Positions 18,378 to 25,892 of a DNA stretch of 64,000 nucleotides are shown piece by piece. Position 1 is the stretch's first letter, and each line of letters begins with the position of its first letter. The translations under genes and the position numbers were made by a program. The notes under the pieces are model-generated. The model did not search any database. It had not been told where the DNA came from and saw only the letters and a program-made list of their open reading frames with translations. Location of the stretch: NCBI RefSeq assembly GCF_947502395.1, contig NZ_CANMZM010000001.1:310001-374000 (forward strand). The letters run 5' to 3'. Source of the DNA: an uncultured Erythrobacter sp. Lineage in GTDB: Bacteria; Pseudomonadota; Alphaproteobacteria; Sphingomonadales; Sphingomonadaceae.

Positions 18378-21040
18378 TGGTCCAAACAGTCTACCCCTTT
18401 GGCGGCTCTGCTGCTCATTCAGACCCGCGTCAGGGCGACAAGACAATCACCGGAGGCAAGGGCGCAAACCTTGCCGAAATGGCGAGCATCGGCCTGCCGG
18501 TCCCTCCCGGTTTCACCATCACCACCGAAGAGTGCGTCGCGTATTTGCAAGACGGCGCGGAATTTTCTGATGCGCTGCGCGAGGCGGTCACGGCTTCGAT
18601 TGGGCATATCGAAAAATCGGTTGGCAAAAGCTTTGGCGATGCGGCTGACCCGATGCTGGTGTCAGTGCGTTCCGGCGCGCGGGTTTCGATGCCGGGAATG
18701 ATGGACACGGTCCTCAACTTGGGGCTGAATGACGCGACCGTTGAGGGGCTTTCGGCAACATCTGGCGATGAGCGTTTCGCATGGGACAGCTATCGCCGCT
18801 TTATCCAGATGTATTCCGATGTGGTGCTCGGCCTTGATCACGGCCTGTTCGAAGAAGCTCTAGAAGTCTGCAAGGAAGACAACGGTTTCTACGCCGATAC
18901 AGAGCTTTCAGCCGACGATTGGAAGGCGCTTGTCGCCGAGTTCAAAGGCATCGTTGAAACTGAATGGGGCAAGCCTTTCCCGCAAGATGTGAATGAACAG
19001 CTTTGGGGTGCGATCCGCGCCGTATTCGACAGCTGGGATTCAGACCGCGCCAAGGTGTATCGCCGCCTCAACGACATTCCCGGTGACTGGGGCACTGCCG
19101 TCAATGTGCAGGCGATGGTGTTCGGCAATATGGGCGACACCTCGGCCACCGGCGTTGCCTTCACCCGCGATCCAGCAACGGGTGAGCGCGCCTATTACGG
19201 CGAATATCTCATCAACGCGCAGGGCGAGGACGTTGTCGCGGGTATCCGTACGCCGCAATACCTCACCAAAGCTGCCCGCGAGACCGCAGGCGCAAAGCCG
19301 CTTTCGATGGAAGAAGCGATGCCAGAGGCTTACACCGAACTCGCGCGCGTCTTCGATCTGCTCGAAGGTCACTACAAAGATATGCAGGACATCGAGTTTA
19401 CCGTTGAACGTGGCAAGCTTTGGATGCTGCAAACCCGCTCAGGTAAGCGCACCGCGAAAGCCGCACTGCGCATGGCGGTGGATATGGAAGGCGAAGGCCT
19501 CATCACGGAGGAAGAGGCGGTGGGCCGGGTTGATCCCATGGCGCTTGACCAACTGCTTCACCCGACGCTTGACCCCGAAGCGCAGCGCAACATCCTCGGC
19601 ACTGGTCTGCCAGCCTCGCCGGGCGCGGCTGCTGGTAAGATTGTGCTTGATGCCGATACGGCGGAACAATGGGTGGAACGCGGTGAGAAGGTCATTCTTG
19701 TGCGCGTCGAAACCTCGCCCGAAGACATTCACGGCATGCACGCAGCGCAAGGCATTTTGACGGCAAGAGGCGGCATGACGTCTCACGCAGCGGTAGTTGC
19801 ACGCGGCATGGGGCGGCCTTGCGTGTCGGGAGCGAGCGCGGTTTCCATCGACCTTGCCTCGCGCACTTTGAAGATCGGTTACGAAGACCTCAAAGAGGGC
19901 GACGAGATCACACTCGACGGCGCTAACGGTCAGATTATGCTGGGGATTGTGCCCACGGTTGAGCCTGAACTTGCCGGTGACTTTGGCACCCTCATGGTGT
20001 GGGCCGATGCTCACCGCCGCATGAAAGTGCGCACCAATGCCGAAACGCCAGCGGATTGTAAGATGGCGCGGCAGTTCGGCGCAGAAGGCATAGGCCTTTG
20101 CCGCACGGAGCATATGTTCTTTGACGCAAGCCGGATTAAGGCCGTGCGCCAGATGATCCTCGCTGAAGAGGACGCGGGACGCCGCGCTGCGCTGGACATT
20201 CTGCTTCCCGAACAGCGCGCCGACTTCACTGCTATCTTCGAGGTAATGGCAGGCCTGCCTTGCACGATCCGTCTACTTGATCCGCCATTGCATGAATTCT
20301 TGCCCACGCAAGATGCAGAGTTTGAAGAGCTTGCCGATGTGACAGGGCTTGGCGTTGAACATCTCAAGCGTCGGGCGAACGAGCTGCACGAGTTCAATCC
20401 AATGCTGGGCCACCGGGGCTGCCGTTTGGGCATCACCTTCCCGGAAATCTACGAGATGCAGGCGCGAGCCATTTTTGAGGCTGTTTGCGATGTGAAAGCG
20501 TCCTCTGGCGAGGCTCCATTGCCCGAGATCATGATCCCGCTGGTGGCAACATCAAAAGAGCTCGCCATCCTCAAAGCGCTTATCGATGAGACTGCGCAAA
20601 AGGTCTTTGCCGAGAAGGGCGCTGAGGTTGATTACCTTGTGGGCACTATGATCGAACTCCCGCGCGCGGCTCTGATGGCGGGGGAAATCGCTGAGGAAGG
20701 CGCGTTCTTCAGCTTTGGCACTAATGACCTCACGCAAACCACCCTTGGGGTCAGCCGGGACGATTCCGCAAGGTTCCTCGCGCCCTATGTAGAGAAGGGC
20801 ATTTTCGCGCGCGATCCGTTTGTGAGCCTTGATGTGGAAGGCGTTGGCCAACTGGTCGAACTTGCCGCTGAGCGGGGCAGGGCGACGCGGCCCGACATTA
20901 AGCTTGGGATCTGCGGCGAACACGGCGGCGACCCTGCATCGATCGCATTTTGTGAGAACGTCGGCCTCGATTACGTCAGCGCTTCGCCGTACCGCGTACC
21001 GATTGCCCGGCTTGCAGCAGCTCAAGCAGCACTCAAATAG
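18377..21040 (+). CDS. ppdK: Pyruvate, phosphate dikinase
   Basis: Cytoplasmic enzyme interconverting pyruvate, ATP and phosphate with phosphoenolpyruvate, AMP and pyrophosphate. It has 887 residues, the usual length. The N-terminal nucleotide domain starts GGKGANLAEM; the swivelling phosphohistidine domain has GGMTSHAAVVARG with catalytic His470; the C-terminal PEP/pyruvate TIM barrel includes GRAT and GICGEHGGDP. The ATG overlaps the glyS stop (TGATG), a gene order common in alphaproteobacteria. An in-frame TTG one codon upstream exists but the ATG is preferred. Confidence 0.98.
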   Translation: MVQTVYPFGGSAAHSDPRQGDKTITGGKGANLAEMASIGLPVPPGFTITTEECVAYLQDGAEFSDALREAVTASIGHIEKSVGKSFGDAADPMLVSVRSGARVSMPGMMDTVLNLGLNDATVEGLSATSGDERFAWDSYRRFIQMYSDVVLGLDHGLFEEALEVCKEDNGFYADTELSADDWKALVAEFKGIVETEWGKPFPQDVNEQLWGAIRAVFDSWDSDRAKVYRRLNDIPGDWGTAVNVQAMVFGNMGDTSATGVAFTRDPATGERAYYGEYLINAQGEDVVAGIRTPQYLTKAARETAGAKPLSMEEAMPEAYTELARVFDLLEGHYKDMQDIEFTVERGKLWMLQTRSGKRTAKAALRMAVDMEGEGLITEEEAVGRVDPMALDQLLHPTLDPEAQRNILGTGLPASPGAAAGKIVLDADTAEQWVERGEKVILVRVETSPEDIHGMHAAQGILTARGGMTSHAAVVARGMGRPCVSGASAVSIDLASRTLKIGYEDLKEGDEITLDGANGQIMLGIVPTVEPELAGDFGTLMVWADAHRRMKVRTNAETPADCKMARQFGAEGIGLCRTEHMFFDASRIKAVRQMILAEEDAGRRAALDILLPEQRADFTAIFEVMAGLPCTIRLLDPPLHEFLPTQDAEFEELADVTGLGVEHLKRRANELHEFNPMLGHRGCRLGITFPEIYEMQARAIFEAVCDVKASSGEAPLPEIMIPLVATSKELAILKALIDETAQKVFAEKGAEVDYLVGTMIELPRAALMAGEIAEEGAFFSFGTNDLTQTTLGVSRDDSARFLAPYVEKGIFARDPFVSLDVEGVGQLVELAAERGRATRPDIKLGICGEHGGDPASIAFCENVGLDYVSASPYRVPIARLAAAQAALK

Positions 21041-21043
21041 GTA

Positions 21044-21775
21044 TTACCGCCAACCTGTAAGGACAAGGATTTCGAAGGTCTCTGTGACCTTCCCATCGTC
21101 CTCGCGTAATCCATCAAAGGCAGCTTCGGCCCGCCCTATCCAATCGTGGGTCAATGGTGGAACGGGACTGGTAAGGGAACGGGTCAGGCCGTGGTCCCTT
21201 AGGTCGCTCATAAGTTGGCTGAGCGATGAAAAGCGCACTTTCAGAGGGAAACTGTCTACCACCTTGCGCGTAAAACCGGCGCGTTCGAGCAACGCCGTCC
21301 CAGCGCGGCTGTCCACCAGCGGGTGCATTCGGGCCGCGGGCCGCTCTCCATCCGCCTCGAGAGCGATCTGGCGGAGTACGGGCAATGACCCAGCTCCCGG
21401 AAAAGCTGCGACAAACAGTCCACCTTCTTTGAGGCCATTGCGGGCATGGATGAGCGCGCCTGGCAGATCGTTCACTGTGCCAAGCCCGAGCACATGGGCA
21501 ATCAGGTCATACTCCTCGAAAGCGCCCGGAGTTTCCTCATCGAAATCGCCGAGATGCGCGCTTGTAGAAGCGCCCAAACCGCCAGTCACATCACCCACTA
21601 TCAACGCGTTCTTAGCGTCAAACCGCATGAAACCCAATCGATCTGCGATGTCTTCTGCGATCGCGTCATAGAGATAGGAAGCGCTGTTCACATCCGCCTG
21701 CCGAGCGCGCGCACGCGCCCATTTGGCGCTGCTGGCTTTACGGTTGAAAATCTGCGGGACTTTGGGCGGCGACAT
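21044..21775 (-). CDS. SAM-dependent methyltransferase, NDUFAF5/BioC-like
   Basis: A 243-residue class I methyltransferase-like protein. The N-terminus PPKVPQIFNRKA followed by an R/A-rich helix and ASYLYDAIAEDIADRL resembles the alphaproteobacterial relatives of the complex I assembly factor NDUFAF5. The SAM loop is degenerate (IVGDVTGGLG), while HARNGLKEGGLFVAAFPG matches post-motif strands. Substrate unknown. It converges on ppdK with a 3-nt gap and is divergent from comF, a usual arrangement in this order. Confidence 0.8.
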   Translation of the reverse strand: MSPPKVPQIFNRKASSAKWARARARQADVNSASYLYDAIAEDIADRLGFMRFDAKNALIVGDVTGGLGASTSAHLGDFDEETPGAFEEYDLIAHVLGLGTVNDLPGALIHARNGLKEGGLFVAAFPGAGSLPVLRQIALEADGERPAARMHPLVDSRAGTALLERAGFTRKVVDSFPLKVRFSSLSQLMSDLRDHGLTRSLTSPVPPLTHDWIGRAEAAFDGLREDDGKVTETFEILVLTGWR

Positions 21776-21831
21776 GACGGCTCCCTAGGCGCGCTTGCCG
21801 CGGTCGCGCAAGAGGTGCACTGTGTTGATCG

Positions 21832-22539
21832 ATGGCATGGTCTGCGTACCTTACTAAGGAAATCAAAGAGAGCGTTCGGCCGCTTGTCGATCTGGTCTAC
21901 CCACCACGCTGCCCCTCTTGTGGAGTTGCGACGGCTAACCAGGGCTCCTTGTGCGTTGATTGCTGGGGAGAACTTGAGTTTCCAGGTGGTGAGCACAAAC
22001 CATCAACCGAGGATGGTGCGCATCACTCAGGGATCATCGCAGCGACCCTTTACAATGATATGTCTCGCGCCCTGATTCTGAAGTTCAAGCACGGAGGCAA
22101 ACTGGCGCTCGCGCCTCTTCTTGGCCGAATGATGGCCTCGCGTATCCAACTCGAAAAGGGGGACGCGCCGCTCATCGTCCCGGTCCCGCTCCACCGCACG
22201 CGCATTTGGCATCGCGGTTTCAACCAGGCCGCCCTGCTAGCACGCGAAGTGGCGGAGGCGGGCAAGGGTGAGCTCAAGGTCGATGCTCTCATCCGACAGA
22301 AGCGAACGCCTAGCCTCGGCAATATGAGCGCTAAGCAACGTCATAAGGCGCTCGCGGGGGCAATAGTTGTACGCGCTAACGCCAGGGAAGCGATCAAGGA
22401 TCGGGCCATTATCTTGGTCGATGATGTTCTAACCAGCGGTGCTACAAGCAATGCTTGTGTGGAAGCACTGCTTGGTGCTGAAGTTCATTCGGTCCGCATC
22501 GCCTGTTTTGCGCGCGCAGACAGAGCGTCGCAGGCTTAA
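21832..22539 (+). CDS. comF: ComF family phosphoribosyltransferase-like protein
   Basis: A 235-residue ComF/GntX homologue. A four-cysteine zinc finger is formed by Cys27, Cys30, Cys41 and Cys44; the C-terminal phosphoribosyltransferase fold carries the PRPP-binding motif ILVDDVLTSGAT. ComF supports DNA uptake in naturally competent bacteria, by handling incoming single strands; in others its role is unclear. VPVPLHRTRIWHRGFNQA is strongly conserved. No other competence gene is in the window. Downstream, instead of another coupled gene, there is a hairpin-rich stretch. Confidence 0.9.
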   Translation: MAWSAYLTKEIKESVRPLVDLVYPPRCPSCGVATANQGSLCVDCWGELEFPGGEHKPSTEDGAHHSGIIAATLYNDMSRALILKFKHGGKLALAPLLGRMMASRIQLEKGDAPLIVPVPLHRTRIWHRGFNQAALLAREVAEAGKGELKVDALIRQKRTPSLGNMSAKQRHKALAGAIVVRANAREAIKDRAIILVDDVLTSGATSNACVEALLGAEVHSVRIACFARADRASQA

Positions 22540-22948
22540 GTGAACAAAAATCTGCCTCAGATACCGAAACGCCCGAGGCCGTTAAGCCCCGGGCGCCACG
22601 TGACGAAACGGTTGAGATCCGCTCTTAGAGAGCTCAGAAGGCGACCCCCTAACTTCGCCTTCAGGACCTGGTCCCTCATTCGTTCAATCGACCACTCCAA
22701 CACCCCGCTGTTGGCTCTGGTCGACAACCCCCTGAACCCGGCGTTTGACAACACCGTTTGTTAGGTGGATGGATGCTTTGTGGCATCCGTGAGAAAGGTT
22801 GTTCCACTGCGGTTCCCGATCTTAAAGTCCAATCATGTAAATGCACGTATTTTGGCGTTCATATGTGGTTATCATGCAACATTCTGTCGCATGTGTTGAA
22901 CCTCTGATCGTTTCGCGTCTCAGTTTGTTACGTTTTGGGAGAGCATTC
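22540..22948. other. Gene-poor stretch with six consecutive hairpins, possible structured RNA
   Basis: No coding gene is convincing here; short frames on both strands (62-74 codons) have no recognisable product. Six perfect or near-perfect stem-loops follow one another: 22570-22595, 22621-22633, 22637-22662, 22664-22674, 22688-22724 (two stacked helices, TCGACCA/TGGTCGA and CCAACA/TGTTGG) and 22771-22788. On the minus strand the last GC stem is followed by TTTCGG and farther on by ATTTTTG, which could end a transcript. I checked for tRNA, tmRNA, RNase P, SRP and saw none of their signatures. Confidence 0.4.
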
Positions 22949-23350
22949 TTGTCTGCCGTCATACCATTAAGCGCAGAAACGCGCGAAGAGGGCGATGTGT
23001 TCGCGCCCAAGTTTGATCAAAATGGATTGTTGTCTGCTGTGGTGCTCGACTCAGTTACCAAAGACGTATTGGTGGTGGCATTTATGAATGAAGAGGCGAT
23101 TGTGAGAACGCGGGAAAGCGGAAAGGTGACCTTTTGGTCTCGTTCTCGGCAACAGCTCTGGATGAAGGGCGAGACGAGCGGGCATGTTTTGAACGTGGTC
23201 GAGATTTTGGTCGATTGCGACCAGGACGCGCTCGTCATTTACGCAAATCCGGCGGGTCCAACGTGTCATACGGGACGCAGGTCGTGCTTCTATCGGCGGC
23301 TTGTTTCAGAAGCCGAAGATGTATCTGCTCTCGTAAAGGTCAATACTTGA
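22949..23350 (+). CDS. hisI: Phosphoribosyl-AMP cyclohydrolase (HisI)
   Basis: Third step of histidine synthesis, opening the adenine ring of phosphoribosyl-AMP; zinc- and magnesium-dependent, cytoplasmic. The TTG start at 22949 is chosen because GGGAGAG lies 6 nt upstream; it gives 133 residues, normal for the stand-alone enzyme, while the longer frame from 22841 adds 36 residues without similarity. Metal ligands are visible: CDQD starting at Cys90, and Cys106 and Cys113 in CHTGRRSC. No HisE domain is fused and no other his gene is nearby. Confidence 0.93.
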   Translation: MSAVIPLSAETREEGDVFAPKFDQNGLLSAVVLDSVTKDVLVVAFMNEEAIVRTRESGKVTFWSRSRQQLWMKGETSGHVLNVVEILVDCDQDALVIYANPAGPTCHTGRRSCFYRRLVSEAEDVSALVKVNT

Positions 23351-23381
23351 CGCTGACGTAAAGGTAAGGTAGTCCGTTGAA

Positions 23382-23846
23382 ATGGACACGCACACCGAAT
23401 CGCTCACTGACACCCGTGATGGCTCTAAAGAGCATCGCCGCAATGGCGCACATCTGGATCGCCCGGATGATCTTGCACGTGAACAATTCTCAATTTCCGA
23501 TTTGACGTCCGAGTTCGGCTGTACCGCTCGTGCATTGCGCTTCTACGAGGATGAAGGGCTAATCAGTCCAGCTCGCGTGGGGCTTACCCGCGTTTATTCC
23601 AAGCGTGATCGCGCACGTCTTGCCTGGATCATGCGTGCCAAGAACGTGGGATTTAGCCTTACCGAAATTCGAGAAATGATTGACCTTTATGATCTTGACG
23701 ACGGCCGCGTTGAACAACGCCGCGTCACGATTGAGAGATGCCGCGCGCATATCGCAAAGCTTAAAGAGCAGCGCGCCGATATTGATAGCTCGATCAAAGA
23801 GCTCAGCGATTTTGTCAATGAGATTGAAAAACTCGATTTGGGCTGA
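23382..23846 (+). CDS. MerR-family transcriptional regulator
   Basis: A 154-residue regulator. After a polar, disordered N-terminus of about 35 residues come the MerR winged helix-turn-helix (FSISDLTSEFGCTARALRFY, then EGLISPAR) and a C-terminal coiled coil (about 105-150) for dimerisation. No cysteine cluster for metal sensing is seen. Relatives sit next to acyl-CoA dehydrogenase and beta-oxidation genes, and here the next gene, 88 nt downstream on the same strand, is an acyl-CoA dehydrogenase, which is its likely target. Confidence 0.9.
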   Translation: MDTHTESLTDTRDGSKEHRRNGAHLDRPDDLAREQFSISDLTSEFGCTARALRFYEDEGLISPARVGLTRVYSKRDRARLAWIMRAKNVGFSLTEIREMIDLYDLDDGRVEQRRVTIERCRAHIAKLKEQRADIDSSIKELSDFVNEIEKLDLG

Positions 23847-23934
23847 TCGACATTACTCCGCCTTTCCGTAACCAAAGGCGATTCATGACGAACACCATAT
23901 ATTACTGCACCCGCTCGAAAAAAGGGATCTTCTG

Positions 23935-25740
23935 ATGCCAACTTACACCGCCCCGACCCGCGACACACGCTTTGTCCTCAATGAAATGCTCGACCTTGCG
24001 AGCTACGGTAATCTGCCAGGCTTCGAAAATGCCTCGCAGGATATGATCGATACGATTGTAAATGAAGCTGGCAAGTTCTGTTCGGAAGTGCTGGCTCCGA
24101 TCAACCAGTCAGGGGATGAAGAGGGCTGCACCCGCCACGAAGACGGTTCGGTGACAACGCCCAATGGCTTTAAAGAAGCCTACGACGCCTATGTCGAAGC
24201 TGGCTGGGCAACTTTGGCGAAGCCTGAGGAGTTTGGCGGGCAAGGTCTCCCACACACGCTCGCGATGGTAGTTGAAGAGTTTACAGCTTCTGCAAACCAA
24301 GCTTTCGGCATGTATCCGGGCCTCACCAATGGAGCGTCGGCGGCTCTCGAAGCTGCTGGTACGCAGGAGCAGAAGGAAGCGTATCTGCCCAAGATGATCA
24401 CAGGTGAATGGTCAGGTACTATGAACCTGACAGAGCCGCATTGCGGGACCGATCTTGGCCTGATCCGGACCAAAGCAGAGCCGCAAGCGGATGGCTCTTA
24501 CAAGATCACCGGCACAAAGATCTTCATTTCCGCGGGCGAGCACGATCTCACTAGCAATATCATCCACCTTGTTCTGGCAAAGACACCAGGCGCACCCGAC
24601 AGCTCGAAAGGCATATCGCTCTTCATCGTGCCCAAGTTCGTCCTCGACGAAAACGGCGCGCCGGGTGAGCGCAATGGTGTCACCTGTGGTTCTATCGAAA
24701 AGAAGATGGGCATCCACGCCAACTCGACTTGCGTCCTCAACTATGATGAAGCCACCGGCTATATGCTGGGCGAGGAAAACAAGGGTCTGGCCGCCATGTT
24801 TGTTATGATGAACGCGGCGCGTCTGGGGGTCGGTCTTCAAGGGCTCGCACAGGCAGAAGTCTCTTATCAGAACGGCGTCACTTACGCACTTGACCGTCGT
24901 CAGGGCCGCGCACTGGCGGGACCGGCTGAGCCAGAAGCAAAAGCGGACCCAATCTTCGTGCACCCCGATGTGCGCCGCATGCTGATGGACGCAAAGGTCT
25001 TCAACGAAGGCATGCGCGCGCTGTGCCTGTGGGGTGCTCTCCAAGTGGACCTCACCCACAAGGCCCAAACTGAAGAAGAGCGTCAGCTGGCTGACGATCT
25101 CATCGGCATCATGACTCCGGTGATCAAAGGCTACGGCACCGACAAGGGCTATGACATCGCGAACAACATGCAGCAGGTCTATGGCGGGCATGGCTATGTC
25201 AAGGAATGGGGCATGGAGCAATTCGTGCGCGATAGCCGCATTGCGATGATCTATGAAGGCACCAACGGCGTGCAGGCGATGGACCTTTGTGGTCGCAAGC
25301 TCGCCAGCAAAGGTGGCCGTGCGATCCAAGCTTTCTTCAAAATGATCGATGATGAGATCGCTGAAGCCAAAGGCAATGATGCTCTTGCTGATCTCGCGAC
25401 CAAAATCGAGAAAGCGCTGAGTGAGCAGAAGGCAGCGACCATGTGGTTCATGCAAAACGCGATGGCCAACCCCAATCACCTGGGTGCCGGTGCACATCAT
25501 TACATGCACATTATGGGCATCGTGACGATCGGTTTCTTCTGGCTCAAGCAAGCCAAGACGGCTGCTGCCGCTCTTGCTGGTGCTCCGGAAGATAAGGCAT
25601 TCTACGAAGCGAAAATGACGTCTGCGGCCTACTATGCTGAGCGGTTCCTTCCGGATGCAGGCGCGCTTCGCCGCAAGCTTGAAGCGGGTAGTGAGAACAT
25701 GATGGCTCTTCCTGAAGAGGCATTTTCAACCGCCGCCTAA
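23935..25740 (+). CDS. Acyl-CoA dehydrogenase, long DmdC/FadE-type
   Basis: FAD-dependent alpha,beta-dehydrogenation of an acyl-CoA thioester. It has 601 residues, the long form with a C-terminal extension (about 460-595) found in DmdC-like (methylmercaptopropionyl-CoA) and FadE5-like enzymes; the true chain specificity cannot be read from the sequence. MNLTEPHCGTDLG is the substrate/FAD motif, YGGHGYVKEWGMEQ precedes the active site, and the catalytic base is Glu441 in IYEGTNG. It is probably controlled by the MerR gene upstream and ends in a clear terminator. Confidence 0.93.
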   Translation: MPTYTAPTRDTRFVLNEMLDLASYGNLPGFENASQDMIDTIVNEAGKFCSEVLAPINQSGDEEGCTRHEDGSVTTPNGFKEAYDAYVEAGWATLAKPEEFGGQGLPHTLAMVVEEFTASANQAFGMYPGLTNGASAALEAAGTQEQKEAYLPKMITGEWSGTMNLTEPHCGTDLGLIRTKAEPQADGSYKITGTKIFISAGEHDLTSNIIHLVLAKTPGAPDSSKGISLFIVPKFVLDENGAPGERNGVTCGSIEKKMGIHANSTCVLNYDEATGYMLGEENKGLAAMFVMMNAARLGVGLQGLAQAEVSYQNGVTYALDRRQGRALAGPAEPEAKADPIFVHPDVRRMLMDAKVFNEGMRALCLWGALQVDLTHKAQTEEERQLADDLIGIMTPVIKGYGTDKGYDIANNMQQVYGGHGYVKEWGMEQFVRDSRIAMIYEGTNGVQAMDLCGRKLASKGGRAIQAFFKMIDDEIAEAKGNDALADLATKIEKALSEQKAATMWFMQNAMANPNHLGAGAHHYMHIMGIVTIGFFWLKQAKTAAAALAGAPEDKAFYEAKMTSAAYYAERFLPDAGALRRKLEAGSENMMALPEEAFSTAA

Positions 25741-25760
25741 AGCGCGCACGCAAAAAATTG

Positions 25761-25800
25761 AAAGCCCTCGCAAGCGTTGAGCCTGCGGGGGCTTTTCCTT
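25761..25800 (+). terminator. Rho-independent terminator of the acyl-CoA dehydrogenase gene
   Basis: AAAGCCCTCGCA (25761-25772) pairs with TGCGGGGGCTTT (25784-25795), 12 bp with one G-T wobble and an 11-nt loop, followed by TTCCTT. It lies 20 nt after the stop codon. Confidence 0.85.
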
Positions 25801-25892
25801 TGCGCCAAAGGTTGATGCAGATCACAGACACGCTTGCCAGATGCTCTCACCCTCAATAGCCTTGTGCTCAAAGGAAAGTAGGGAGAGTGAGT

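Noticed and set aside
22540..22764. 74-codon GTG frame starting immediately after comF
   Set aside because: No similarity, overlaps several perfect hairpins, and a comparable frame exists on the other strand; better explained as structured RNA or spacer.
24412..25551. 379-codon frame opposite the acyl-CoA dehydrogenase
   Set aside because: Shadow of the dehydrogenase; high histidine content and no domain.
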